Notes: a model not told the origin generated them from the sequence alone. Shown: positions 1 to 12,813, counted from the first letter of the stretch. The stretch is 64,000 bases of DNA from Buxus sempervirens (GCA_947561395.2 OX387195.1:2989828-3053827), one strand, 5' to 3'. Numbers and translations: made by a program.

Positions 1-354
1 GGAATCCAAGTCCCAAACTCAAGCTACATGAGTGAGAATAACCCCTCCGAGGTACACGGAGGAAAATAATAACAATTCTATCATAACAATACTGAAAACA
101 TCTTTAGGTAGGTGAAATACAAGTGTACAAACCAATAAAATCAAATAAAATTTAAAAGAAAAGAGTTTGGAATGATAAACTCGAATAAAAGCTATTTCAG
201 TAGAACATACCCAAAATCTTTATAAAAATTCAATTTAATCAACAGCCAGTACAAACAATCTCTAAACACTCTAATCTTATTGGTACAAAAGTTAGAATTC
301 AATAAAAACAATTTTATAATAAAAAACTAGACAAATTTAAGAAATATCAATTTA

Positions 355-605
355 CTGTCAGGAGCGCTCGAGCACTGTCGGGCGGTCTTGCAGACGCTCA
401 TGCAAAATCAATCTTCCCAGATTCAGCCGCTCAAGATCATGCTCAAGCGTTCTCCCGGACGCTCGGTTTACCAACTTTGTTAACTCTTGGGTTTCAGAAT
501 AAATAAATAAAAAAAACACAGGCAGGGGGTGCCTTGAGTAGCGCTTGAGCAACGATGAGCGTCCGCTCTTTACAACATGCGCATGGGGTGACGCTCGAGC
601 GTCAT
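355..605. repeat. GC-rich dyad cluster in LTR
   Basis: The block holds many GCTC/GAGC and CGCTC words in inverted pairs, including GAGCGCTC near 362 and the perfect 16-bp palindrome TGACGCTCGAGCGTCA at 589-604. The surrounding sequence is AT-rich. Equivalent blocks occur at 20850-21120, 28660-28895, 60458-60715 and 63830-63990 in related LTRs. Confidence 0.6.
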
Positions 606-1474
606 TGTGGGCGTTCGTTGTATTTCGTAGATTTCCGGAATTCGCGATTTTTCAAACTTCAAATATGTTTTTCCTGAATTTTTAACAACTCGAATCACTT
701 CCAAATCTTGGGTTTTTATCTTCTAAACACTCCAAATTATTCCAGATGATCAAATACATCAATTCACAAGTTTTCATAACAAATCATTCACAAACAACCG
801 GAAAATCTCTCGTCTAAACATATTCATCGATAAACCAACACGTATTTGTTTATGCAAATTGTAAGGGGCTACTTACCTCTCTTCTGAGATAAGAATCTTC
901 ACCAAGCAACTCTAGAAATCACCTCCTAACAATTCCAAATGAACACAGCAACTTCTCTTTCTCGTCTAGATCAAATACAATATTTTCAGAACTTAAACCA
1001 CACGTATAGAACATGAAAACATGATTTCCAATCCATTCTCTTACCTTAATCCACACGAAATCACTTCTTCTACTCCTTCTTCTGATCTAGTTAGCAAGAA
1101 TACGAAAATCAAAACTCGAAAAGCTCACATATGGAAGAGAAAGTGGGTGTGCGGTTGTTTCCTTCTTTCTCCTTGTCTTCTTTTTTTTTTTCTTGTACGT
1201 GAACAACAAGCTTCTAATTAGATTTTTATTTTCTTTATATTTTCGTCCAGAATTACTAACCCTAATTATCTTCCTATATTTTCTCTTAACCCTATTTAGA
1301 TTAGGATTCCAATTTAACTAACTGTCCATCCCCTTATGGAATTTTGGCCATCTCCAAATATGCTTGGCTAAGTCAACCAATTCCTTCTCTTGTGGGATTC
1401 GAACACTTTATAAAAAAATATATAATTTAGTTATATTTCTTTTAACTACTTATTAATTATTTAATATATAACTC

Positions 1475-1500
1475 ATAATAATAATAATAATAATAATAAT
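1475..1500. repeat. (TAA)n microsatellite
   Basis: About eight AATAAT triplets in a row inside the AT-rich end of the LTR. Confidence 0.8.
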
Positions 1501-1669
1501 CTTAAATCTAAAATACAAACTCACCTTATATTTAATTCTCCAAGTTCTCCGTGTCACCCTGTAACTCTCCGGATTGAACCAATTCCTCATTCCCTGCAAT
1601 ATTAATAATAATTATTAATTTATTTATTTTATCCTAATTATTTTATTAATAAAAATCTAGGATTTTACA

Positions 1670-3032
1670 ATTTAAGTAAGATTTAGTGTCACGAACTAAT
1701 AACTTAACTAACACATAATTAAGAGTGGTTTAAGTGTGTCTACACTAATAAATTGTGTTTTGGGAAATAAATGAAGGTCTTGGGTATGTTTTCCTTCAAA
1801 TAGCAAGTTTTCGAGTTTTAAAAAGAAAATCTTTTTTTATTTCTAGATTTGGATAATTTTCATTGATCTCAGTATTTTATTTGCGGATATTTGAATTGGG
1901 ATTTGTGGACATTAAGATGGAATTATTGGATTACCTTTGTGTATCCGGAATGGGATAATTTCCTCTCTCATGGAACTTGAGTTGAGATGTTTATTATGGA
2001 TTGGGGAACTTTACACATTGTTTGAAAAATTATATTTGTGAACAAGTTATTGAATGCTTGAGTGTGATTAGTATCAAGCGGGCATAGTTGTGTATGGATC
2101 CATAGAGTTAAGCTCAACAATGAAGAGGTATTCCTTTTGTTGGTGACTCTCAATTTATGTTTGCACTTCTTTTGCAAGTTAGTTTGCATCGAGAGGTCTT
2201 CATGTATAATATAATTTATGTTCGCGCTTCTTTTGCAAGTTAGTTTGCATCGAGAGGTCCTCATGTACAATTGGAATACATCCTAAAAATTATATTGCTG
2301 ATGAGGTTGCCCTATACATGGTGATAAGCTGTCACTCCCATGTTTAGATTTAGGGTACTGCATGCTTGGGTGGTACATGCCAACTCCATATTTCGAGATT
2401 TATATTGCTAGTATGTGAGTTCTTGCACAATAATTCTGATGTCTAGGTTCCATATTTTAGAGTCTAGTTGCTAGTATGAGAGTTGTGTTTACTGGTTTCG
2501 CTCATAAGTCATGAGGTGGCATAATAAATGTAGAGTTGCTTCTCAAAGACTTATCTTTCTTCACGAGTCTTGTGATGTCACATGTGTGGTTTATTGAATT
2601 CCTTGGATTTATTTATCATTGATTTTGGTTTAATCATATACCTCATGACTTGATTTTAAAAATTCTAGACTGTTTTCTAGCATGCACATTGCTACTTGCT
2701 GAGATTTATATATCACTCTAGTTTTACCTATTTTTCAGGTACTCTTGGTGAGGTCGACAAACTTGGGGTGTTATAAAAAGGGTAGAAATTAGTTATGACC
2801 CAGATATGGACTAATGTGGTATTGAATAATTCAAAATTGTATATTAATGATTTAAAAGGAAAGATTGAAAGTTAGGTGTTTATAATAATTAATGTTCAGT
2901 TGTAAATTGATTCTTGGCTCATGTTATCGCCTTGTACTCCTATATTAATAAAAAAAATTTAAATTATGTTGTAATTTTAGTTAGCTTTGGCCCTTCGGGT
3001 TTGGACTAGAAATCTAGATCCAAGGTGTTACA
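1670..3032 (+). mobile_element. Family-T LTR remnant, plus orientation
   Basis: The segment ends with GGTGTTACA at 3032 and shares blocks with the intact copy at 28903-31959, such as AGCGGGCATAG followed by GTGGATCCAT near 2075-2105, and a 'gtcatgaggtgg' block near 2505. Its 5' end is missing or was destroyed beside the LTR at 1-1669. It abuts copia coding sequence at 3033. Confidence 0.55.
2153..2270 (+). repeat. Tandem duplication of about 60 bp
   Basis: Two near-identical copies (2153-2208 and 2214-2270) contain CTTCTTTTGCAAGTTAGT followed by TTGCATCGAGAGGTC. The single-copy equivalent is seen in other family-T LTRs, so the duplication is local to this one. Confidence 0.75.
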
Positions 3033-3820
3033 AGTGGGTTCGGAAATTTTTATAGATTCAAAGCCCCCACTATTCCTAGACTTAAAGGGAAACTTTTCTT
3101 TAAAATATTCAACATCAACAGATTCAACTATAATATTATTTTGAAGGTCAAGGAACCTACAACCCTTACTAGTTTGTGCATACCTTACAAATGCACATAT
3201 GGTTGTCCTATTTCCTAGTTTAGGTCTCTTTTGATCTTGTGACATCCCGATCCCACATTGGAAAGTGATGAATGCCTGGTAAGGTATAAGAATTAGGGAG
3301 AACACCATAACTAGAGAGGTTCCTTTTGAGGACAAAATCATGCGGGCTTAGGCCCAAAGCAAACAGTGCCTTGCTGGGTTGGGTTGTTACAAATGGTATC
3401 AGAGACAAATCCAGGTCCAGTAATCCATCATTGGTGTGGGTCTTGGCGTTTCCCGTAGGATGTGATTGGACCGACGAGAGTAGGTCCATAAGGGGCTAGT
3501 AGGCTTCTAGGTGGCTACTACACGGGAACGTGCAACTCTGAAGGGCGGAGATTGTAACATCCCGATCCCACATAAAAAATGAATGAATGCCCGGTAAGAT
3601 ATAAGAGTTAGGGAGAACACTCTAACAAGAGAGACGCCTTTTAAGGACAAAACCGTACGGGCTTAGACCCAAAGCGGACAATACCTCACTGCGTTGGGTC
3701 GTTACAGATCTGGTAATTTCACATATGCTAAGCACCCCCAGACCTTAAGATAACCTAAATTACGTTTTCTACCATTCCATAATTCATATGGTGTAATCTT
3801 AGTCTTTTTATGAGGTCAAA
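3033..3820 (-). pseudogene. Ty1/copia polyprotein piece (integrase C-terminus to RT linker)
   Basis: On the minus strand the flanks of the TRIM join into one readable frame. The distal part has TPYELWNGRK, then YLKVWGCLAYVKLP, which is the classic copia integrase C-terminal motif. The part at 3033-3237 continues with QKRPKLGNRTT, SKGCRF and ESVDVEYFKEKFP, typical of the linker before reverse transcriptase. No stop interrupts this stretch once the TRIM is discounted. Both ends are lost: the 3' side abuts an LTR at 3032, and the 5' side fades near 3820. No catalytic residue lies in the surviving piece, so it is a dead fragment. Confidence 0.85.
3238..3706 (+). mobile_element. Complete TRIM element (469 bp)
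   Basis: This is a terminal-repeat retrotransposon in miniature. The left LTR (3238-3391) and right LTR (3553-3706) are each exactly 154 bp, start TGTRACATCCCGATCC and end GTTACA. By eye they are roughly 80% identical. The primer-binding site TGGTATCAGAG (3394-3404) matches the initiator tRNA-Met type. A purine tract GAAGGGCGGAGA (3540-3551) precedes the right LTR. Perfect 5-bp target duplications GATCT lie at 3233-3237 and 3707-3711. It has no coding capacity and interrupts the copia reading frame. The LTR divergence indicates an old insertion. Confidence 0.95.
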
Positions 3821-4337
3821 ATAGCCTCTCCCCATAAATTAAGTTTTATGTGTATTTACAAAGTTTTATTAAAATTGTATGACTTTTTATTAAATGTTAT
3901 ATTTTTATGATTTCTTAAAATTATGATAAGTTATTCTCATTCTATTAATTGTATAGATTTATGAAATTTGTATATTTTTATTAACATCCCTTTTTCTTGT
4001 ATAAATTTACTCAACAATAACCACACATGTCTTATTTATCTTACTTATGCAGAAATTGACTCAAGCTTTTTTATTGACATTCTTTATTTTAAAATTTTTT
4101 TGTTGTAAACTAATTAAGCAAAATAGTTCTTAATCACTCCTTCTACTAGTTCTTATAAGAAAGAGAAACTTTATAGTAACCATATCGTTGTAGTCATAGA
4201 AGAGACGAGATTTATTCCTAAAAAGTTTAACTAAAAGTAATTGCTAAACATTTTATTACCGAATTTAAATTATTTCTAAAAAGTTTAACTAAAAGTAATT
4301 TTCTCATTTGTACAGAAAAAGGAAACCGTAATGGGCT
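3821..4337. other. AT-rich stretch with no gene seen
   Basis: Simple AT-rich sequence follows the copia fragment. I found no coding similarity, terminal repeats or RNA gene here. Confidence 0.6.
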
Positions 4338-4611
4338 GCTGAATTTGAAAAAGTGATACTAAATTTGAAATACTGAATTTGAATTTATTTTGAAAATGTA
4401 ATACTGAATTTGAATTATTTTGATGGCAAGAATCAATCTATTGAATTTGAAATATTTTCAAAAGTAGTACTGAATTTGAATTATTTTCAAATCTTTTGAA
4501 TTATTATTTAAAAAAGTAATACTGAATTTGAATTATTTTGAAATCCGCCTCCTAAGTCTAAGAATCTGGCTACTGAATTTGAATTATTTTAAAAAGTAAT
4601 ACTAAATTTGA
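4338..4611 (+). repeat. Degenerate minisatellite, core CTGAATTTGAA
   Basis: About nine imperfect copies of a phrase like AATACTGAATTTGAATTATT are spaced 20-60 bp apart. Copies differ by small insertions and by AAAAGT spacers. Nothing suggests coding. Confidence 0.75.
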
Positions 4612-5430
4612 TTTTGAACTCTCTTTTTATATAAGGAAGGGAAGGGACAGGTGAAGAACATACATCTTATACATGGAAGCTGTTCATTTTAGGGAGGAAT
4701 AGGTCACTGTCTCTTTCTAGACAAGGAAGCATAAAATTTTTTTAAGTTTATACATTTATTGTTAATTATTTTAAAAAAAGTATCACTATTTCTTAATTAC
4801 CAAGAATTAGATGAGCGAATCTTAATTATGTTGAAAAATTATCACTTTTTCTCCTCCTCCGAGACCGTCTCAGAGAGGAATTTTCCCCTTTCTTCTTCTC
4901 CGATCGACACCTCTCTGGTTTGGTTAATGGATTTGATTGGCTTTGAAGAAAGCTTCTCTTGTTGGCGAAATTTCCGTAATTAGATTTATTGGTTTTACTC
5001 TTATCAATGTCATCCACGAGGGGTTCTCTGTAAGGGATGACCAAACCGGCTATGGACCGGTCAGTACCGTTTCAGACCGAACAATACCGTTCTGGACCAG
5101 CCGGTCCAAAGCAAATCAAACTTTTTCTACTTTTTTCGCCAGATCGCTTTGGATCGGCTGGACTGGTCTAATCCCCAATCCCGATCTAGAAAACTATGGG
5201 TTAAACGGGTCTTTATCGGGTTAGATTCGAGTTGACCCGAATACAAACAGGTTACTAATCCCCAACTCGAAACCAACCCCACTATTACACGGGTCAAACT
5301 GAACCCATTTATTCAGGTAGATTTGGTCACTTTTTGCCAAGTCTAGTTTTTTGTCGAGGGTTTTAAAAGCAAGAAAGGAAATTTATGATTAAAAGTGAGA
5401 AGCAACATTTCATTGTTTTTTTGCTTCTTA
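4612..5430. other. No gene recognised; CCGGT/GGGTT-rich text
   Basis: 5040-5310 is a run of ACCGGT, GGACCGG and GGGTT/AACCC words resembling the interior of degenerate nonautonomous hAT-like elements. No matching terminal repeats or target duplications were found. Short open frames here have no recognisable domains. Confidence 0.4.
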
Positions 5431-5465
5431 TAAATTGCTTCATGTGTGCATAACCAAACGCACTT

Positions 5466-5506
5466 TTGCTTTCGAAAGCAATTTTTTTGCTTTCAAAAGC
5501 AAAAAA
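5466..5506. repeat. Adjacent palindromes around GCTTT/AAAGC
   Basis: TTGCTTTCGAAAGCAA (5466-5481) is a perfect palindrome. It is followed at 5483-5506 by TTTTTTGCTTT and AAAGCAAAAAA as arms around a 2-base centre. The flanking words CCAAACG on both sides hint at a small MITE, but no clear ends were found. Confidence 0.6.
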
Positions 5507-6416
5507 GTACTTCTAAAAAGCATTACCAAACGGTACCTTATTCTCTGGCAAAGGTCCGAAGCATCTTGGGCTCTTTAATGGAACCGTCGCTCGAGCAGAA
5601 TGTGAAAAGTAAGATTGGTTCAAAGGGACTTCCAATGTGATGACAAGAAAATGAGAAATGAATTTGGTTTTTGTTGATATTGAAGGAGATGAAAAGGACG
5701 AAGTGTGTAGATATGAGTAGGACTCCACGATTTTACATCAGTTTCTGGATTGCTCTCTTCTTTTTCTGTAACTAGGGGGCTGCATATGCTACGCATGTAG
5801 AAAACATAGGCCCATTTAGATAAACAGCCCGAGGTGGTTACAACATGTTTAAAATAGTGGGAGATTATTTTATTTGGAGAAGACAATGTTTGGAAAAAGA
5901 AAAAAGGGGTTAGAAAAAGAGATTAATAGTATAGATGGAAAATAAATTCCGCCAAAAAATGGCGGAAGTCATTTTCCACCATTTTTCCAAGTATTTAGGA
6001 AAATATTTTCTCATTTTTATTTTTCCAACAAAACAAACAAATAGATAAATTTTAAATCCAGGAAAATATTTTTTTTCCTCCATTTTCCAATGAAACAAAC
6101 AGAGCCTTCATTTTTTTTTTTTTCCTTTTTAATCATCAAGGGTTTCACCTCGTTGTCCAGTACTACCCGTCTTTAAACCTTTTACTGGCTTTTAATTAAA
6201 TTACCATCTTCTAGTTTTACTGACAATTAATATTTGAAGCGCCATTGATGATATTATCATTTTAACATTTGGCATTGTGGTTTTGTTTTCCTTGTTTGTT
6301 TCTGTCGATGATTTTTTTGCCAAAACCATATTTGAAAATTCTTTCAGTCAATTATTAGTCTTGCTACTATCGTTAATATTGGTGATTTATTGGTGGTTAC
6401 GATTAAAAAAACCACA

Positions 6417-6443
6417 CCCCCCCCCCCCCCCCCCCCCCCCCCC
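6417..6443 (+). repeat. Poly-C run (27 C)
   Basis: An uninterrupted cytosine tract forms the left edge of the 223-bp duplication that follows. Homopolymer length in assemblies is unreliable. Confidence 0.8.
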
Positions 6444-6445
6444 TC

Positions 6446-6885
6446 TAATTTGATTTTGACAACTTTGATCAACCATTGTTTTTAGCACCCCCCTCTAAAT
6501 CCAGCCATCATTTTCTTGCCTTCTTTTTGTTTTTGCTCTCTATTGATTTCACCAACAAGTATAACACATTGTTGATATCGATATGGGATTTTTAATTCGA
6601 TGACGTTAAATTTAGGGATTATAAAAGATATATCTATGGCATATACTTTCAATTTGATGTACCCCCCCTAATTTGATTTTGACAACTTTGATCAACCATT
6701 GTTTTTAGCACCCCCCCTCTAAATCCAGCCATCATTTTCTTGCCTTCTTTTTGTTTTTGCTCTCTACTGATTTCACCAACAAGTATAACACATTGTTGAT
6801 ATCGATATGGGATTTTTAATTCGATGAGGTTAAATTTAGGGATTATAAAAGATATATCTATGGCATATACTTTCAATTTGATGTA
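6446..6885 (+). repeat. Tandem duplication, period 223 bp
   Basis: The unit beginning TAATTTGATTTTGACAACTT at 6446 repeats at 6669, and the second copy ends near 6885. The copies differ only at a few bases (for example tattgattt versus tactgattt, gatgacg versus gatgagg) and in C-run length, so the duplication is recent. No coding sequence is seen. Confidence 0.85.
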
Positions 6886-7130
6886 CTACCCACCAATAAG
6901 AAAGTCCATTTAACGTTAGAAGGAAGGTATGTCTTTTGTCTTGGCTTCTTTGGAAATGACGGTTACCGGTGTCAATTAGTTATGTCGGCATGGCCTTATT
7001 CTTGAAATCGTTGCATTCAAGGCTGCATTTTGTAGCGTAACACTCTTTGTATGGGATCGATGTAACAATCATATAGCAAATATAGATGGCTAAATAACTC
7101 TTACCTCCATTTTTTAATAGTTGGAACTAC

Positions 7131-7138
7131 TATATAAG
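7131..7138 (+). promoter_or_regulatory. TATA box of defensin-like gene 1
   Basis: TATATAAG lies 142 bp upstream of the exon-1 ATG and about 40 bp upstream of the (CT)n tract, so the tract should be in the 5' untranslated region. Confidence 0.6.
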
Positions 7139-7170
7139 CAATGTTCCTTCAAGGCTCCTCTCTATCATTT

Positions 7171-8622
<1,452 letters not shown>

Positions 8623-8709
8623 ATAAGGTAAAAGGAAATACTCATGGCTAAATTTGTCTCAAATGGTTAATGAGTTGTATTTTTCTCCAGTGCTTTGATA
8701 TCTTGTTAG

Positions 8710-8715
8710 AATAAA
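8710..8715 (+). terminator. Poly(A) signal of defensin-like gene 1
   Basis: AATAAA lies 88 bp after the stop codon, with TAATAAA just beyond at 8718. This is a normal distance for a plant 3' UTR. Confidence 0.55.
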
Positions 8716-8722
8716 TTAATAA

Positions 8723-9829
8723 AGGTACATCTGCAACCTTTTATAATGCCAATGTTGCTTATGTATTCATGAATTAAAGCATTTCCTTAGCATCTTGTTC
8801 GCCTCCATTTTGTCTTAATAAAATTTTGTATCTCTCTCTCTATATTCCATTGCTAGCCTTACTTTGCTTAAGGAAATTGATAATATTTTGCCTGATTGTG
8901 TTTAGAAAAGGTTTGGTGATGCCACGTTTAGTCTATAGGGCATTTCAAAATATTTGATTATTGTGCGCATGTCCTCCGCCGGGCACGGTATGAGTTGTGG
9001 GTGGTTTTGGAGTCCCCATTGTTCATATTTTTGGGTGTGAATAGTTACCAAAAGTTTTTGTTTTGGTTGGATGGTGTAACCAAAGTTCAAGATCAGTAAT
9101 TCGATTGTGACATGAGGAAGTCCATAGAAAACCCGGGTTATCCCTCCGGATGATGGTGGATTCCCATGATTGATGTTGAAGGCGAGTTGACTCATTCTAC
9201 TATATGGACTTGCACGCTTTTGTTTTAGGCCTATTTGGGCCTCTTTACCTTTGGCCCAATTTTTGAATTAAAATTTTTTTTAATCCCTTGAGTGGGTCTA
9301 AAAGTGTGGCCCAAGCAGTGTTGTGATTTTTGCTCAAGTCTGTCTATGAGGGTTGGCTCAGCCCAAAACCCTTCTTAATTTATTTGGTTTTGCTTTTGAT
9401 TTATTTCAGAAGGATCCCCACTAAGCTGGTTTGGGGTAGATAATTCGTGGGGCCCGTGTGCGGGCTTCTCCTAAATTGTGCGTGTCCAAGCCCATGTGTA
9501 TCAAAAAGGTTCTCAATCCGTCACTAGGCTAGATCATGGCTTTCCTTATAATCGCCCTCATGAAAAAGCCCATTTCGAAAATCAAAATACTGTACGACGC
9601 CATGCTCAAAAGCTTGTAAAAAGAAGATCCAGACGTGACTAATGTGCATACTGCATAGTGACCAACAATCACAAAAAGTGACTTTTTCTGATTTTCTATT
9701 TATTTTATTTGATTTTTTAAAGATTTTTATTGATTTAATGTTGTTTTTTCATGATAATTTTTTTTTGTTCACTATTCATGCTTTGTCTTTTATCTGTTTT
9801 TAAAGATTTCTATTTCTTTTATCTGTTTT
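8723..9829. other. No gene recognised
   Basis: A 97-codon open frame on the minus strand (8902-9195) has no recognisable domain. The rest is ordinary AT-rich intergenic sequence. Confidence 0.5.
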
Positions 9830-10045
9830 TATTGAGTGTTCTAACCATATCTCTTTCATTCAGACTCCGATTTGTGCAAACTCAGTTGCGTCGGAACCTT
9901 GTTGAGATTTCTTATTCAATGGTGGAGAGTGTGATGGTCAATTTACTCTTGGGCAAAAGGTCATTTCCTTCTCTTGAGGTTCAACCTTGTCTTTTCGAGG
10001 TTTCCTTCTTTGGCTTTTTAAGGGGTGCAAAAATTGGAGTTGAAA
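9830..10045 (-). mobile_element. Family-S LTR fragment (U3 end)
   Basis: The words GACTCCGATTTGTGCAAACT, then CAATGG and GGGGTGCAAAAATT, run in the same order as in the right-hand ends of the LTRs at 41679, 47861 and 56261. No clean terminus or target duplication remains. Confidence 0.7.
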
Positions 10046-10058
10046 TTGTCTGTCATGG

Positions 10059-10233
10059 TTCGCTGAAGTGTTCCCTGATATAGCCATGAGATGCTACCAT
10101 GTGGAGCATCTCAGGGCCACTGTTTTTTCATGTGGAGCCCACTTGATACATTTATACCATATGAAAAAACAGTGGCCGTGAGATGCTCTACATGGCAGCA
10201 TCTCACGACCACATCAGGGAACACTTCAGCGAA
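10059..10233. repeat. Foldback with 73-nt arms
   Basis: Arms 10059-10131 and 10161-10233 are inverted copies with no gaps and 7 mismatches of 73, around a 29-nt loop. Outer words are TTCGCTGAAGTGTTCCCTGA and its complement; inner words are GGCCACTGTTTTTTCAT and its complement. Each arm also contains its own small dyad, GAGATGCT with AGCATCTC. It may be a MITE or a hairpin-RNA precursor. No flanking target duplication was recognised. Confidence 0.85.
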
Positions 10234-10283
10234 ACACGGCAGAGGATTTCATTCCCAAAAATTGGATGTGATGCTTACAAATC

Positions 10284-10801
10284 GATTTTAACTTCCCTCA
10301 TAAAATTCTTCACTAACCTAAATTTCAAATTAAGAAATTTAAGTTTCCAAAATTTTAGGAAAAGTAGTGTTTTTAAAAAAAATGTTTCCAGAGGTATTAT
10401 CTTTAAGTTTTAAATTTTAATAAATATTATTTTTTGATTAATTTATAAATGTTGGGATTATTAATTCAAAATTTAAATTTATGTCTCCCAAAATTTCAAA
10501 AAGAAGTATTTTTTTTTTTAAATTCTAAGTGATTCTTTGAGCCTCCCAACCTAATTCTCAATGTTTCTACAAGTATTATATAGAAATTTTGAATTTTAGT
10601 AAATATTATTATTTCATTAATTTGTAACTTTTGGGATACTTAAATTTTTTAATTGGAAATTTAAGTTAGTTAACAATAAAATGTAGTTTCTTGAATTTTA
10701 ATAAATATTATAATATGATTAATATGGAAATTTTGAGAGAGGCTTAAATTTGTTAATTACAAATTTAAGTTATTTATGAATTTATAAGGGAAGTTAAAAT
10801 C
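10284..10801. mobile_element. Putative MITE of 518 bp with internal repeats
   Basis: The ends are inverted: GATTTTAACTTCCCTCATAA at 10284, and at 10778-10801 a sequence whose complement begins GATTTTAACTTCCCTTATAA. The interior is very AT-rich, with about three diverged copies of a phrase containing TTTTAATAAATATTAT and later AAATTTAAGTT. A target duplication could not be identified, so the superfamily is left open. Confidence 0.6.
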
Positions 10802-12074
10802 CATGGTTTGATAAAAATCAGATGGTAAGTGATGGATCAATAAGAAAGAGGGATATTTAATTTTTTTCTCTATATGCTATTGGCCTAGAGGGCGAGGAAT
10901 CCTAGAGGAACATTACATGTAATCAATTGTGGGGTTCCTAATTCGATGAGGATTCTAAATATAATAGGATACTTGGGTGTGGGGTTTTGGAGAAGCATGG
11001 TTTTGAGGAGATTTGGAAACTAACAATCAAGGAAAAAAGGGAGGTGACGGCTGGGTTTTTAATTACTTCATCTTAAACTTGCAAGTTTTGGGTGAAACTA
11101 AGAGAGGAAGAGGAAGAAAGAGGGACGATCAAGGGTTTTGTAAGAGTTTGTTTTGTTGTGGTGATCTGGAAATTCTATGGTAATCAACTAGAGGAATTTG
11201 GGTTTGGGATCCTTGCGTAGGAGGGGTAAGTAACAAACCTTCAAACAAATACAATGTATTGTTTTCGGTTTAGACGTAAACCTATTGATTTCATGGATTG
11301 ATATCGCTCGGGTTTTGGTATTTATCCTGCTGTTCATGGAGTCTGAAAAGTTTCGTTTTTTGTTATGTTGATCTATATGGTTTAGCAAAGAATTATCATT
11401 ATCTTTGGAGATACGTGTTTGGATTCATTGATTATCATGATTTTTGAATGTTAATATGGATTTTTGCAATTGGGGAATGGTCTAGAAGTGTTTTGAAACA
11501 AGCTTTAGCACAAAAACTTTGGTTCGGTAATACATGCACGCCAAGAAGTAAGCTGTTGCAATGATTGTGCATTTGTCCACTTCACAATTTGCTTTGAGCA
11601 ATTAGACCTTCTTGGGCTCCAATTTAATTTATTTGATAGATCAGAAAGAATAGAATGCACTCGTATTAAGGTTGAGTAATGTTCTATGACCATTACAAAA
11701 GCTGAGTTAACACAAAAAAATATTCTATTCAAACATTGACTTTTCCATTCAAAAGCCTCTTAAGTATTCTATATGAGTGCTTCATTATTAATCATGTGAT
11801 TTATTATTGCATTAAGCAAGTCGAAATATAAACACCCAAAAATCAATTACCATTTTGTTTTTGAGATACATGATTCTCATTTTACATACTTCATCTCTTC
11901 ATCAGACTAGTAGATATTTCAAGGAGGTATATAAGCTGAATCGCTTCTAGGTTTACTGTATCAAACTTGGAGTTGACTCTATCTCGCTTCTTTGCTTCAG
12001 GGGGACAGATTATTATTCTATTGCACTCAGATGCTTTCAAAATTTTATTTTTTTGGGTTTTGGATTCCCTTGTT
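10802..12074. other. No gene recognised
   Basis: Short open frames on both strands lack domains or splice-consistent partners. The interval separates the two defensin-like genes and looks like ordinary intergenic sequence. Confidence 0.5.
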
Positions 12075-12252
12075 GAAACAAAAGATGTGAGCTTACAATC
12101 ATGACCTTGTTGAAAAATTCTATTAATAATTCTAATGTCAAAAGGAAGATTTTAATGTCAACAGGGATTTGAAACAAAGGATGTGAGCTTTCAATCATGA
12201 CCTTGTTGAAAAATTCTATTAATAATTCTAATGTCAAAAGGAAGATTTTAAT
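12075..12252 (+). repeat. Tandem duplication, period about 96 bp
   Basis: GAAACAAAAGATGTGAGCTT (12075) recurs at 12171 with the following 80 bases almost unchanged, including TTCTATTAATAATTCTAATG. It lies downstream of defensin-like gene 2. Confidence 0.85.
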
Positions 12253-12756
12253 TTGCCGGAGATACACAAAACAGAACTATTCTAATGGACATATCAAGCT
12301 TTTGAACCATGGTTGGAATCCCTAAATCAACATTGTTTGGATGGAAATTTCATTAACAACACAGTTCTAGAAAAAGGAAATAAAGAGAGAAGAGTTCTAT
12401 TGTACACATTTTGGCAGTGATCATTGTGTTGAAAAAAAATAGTATGTATTTATAGTTGTTATCCATGTGGGAAATTTCAATAGACCACATGCAACATCAT
12501 TACAGAGGAGAAGAAAGCTATGTATCCCTAGAAACAGTAGATATGGAACACATGAAATTTTATATAAGACTAGATGGAGACGAACAAGAAGGAACTATAG
12601 ATGAGATCAACATAATACAAAGTTGATGGATCTTTACTTCATTATATAAGATACCAAAGCACTTTAGAAGTATAACTCATTAACAACCAAAGAGAAATAT
12701 AGCCATGAGCGATGCTCTTTGCCTTGAGTAACATCGTACAAGGTTGATACAACGTT

Positions 12757-12764
12757 ATTTTATT
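12757..12764 (-). terminator. Poly(A) signal candidate of defensin-like gene 2
   Basis: The minus strand reads AATAAAAT about 50 bp after the stop codon at 12814. Confidence 0.4.
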
Positions 12765-12813
12765 CTTACATCACATCAAATCTCTAGAGAAGTACAACTC
12801 AAGTGTTTCTCTT

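Larger units (their letters stand above)
1..1669 (-). mobile_element. Family-T long LTR, right-hand part
   Basis: The segment ends at 1669 with TTTTACA, which on the minus strand reads as an LTR start (TGTAAAATCC, then AT-rich) very like the start of the copy at 34087. It contains the GC-rich dyad cluster (355-605) typical of this family. The other end is outside the window, so target duplications cannot be checked. No coding capacity is visible. The family assignment rests on terminal sequence and the dyad block, not on any protein. Confidence 0.6.

Noticed and set aside
3238-3391. Cassandra-type TRIM carrying a 5S RNA promoter
   Set aside because: No 5S rRNA-like box was seen in either LTR.
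5040-5310. A hAT MITE like the one at 16378
   Set aside because: Composition is similar, but no terminal repeats or 8-bp duplication could be found.
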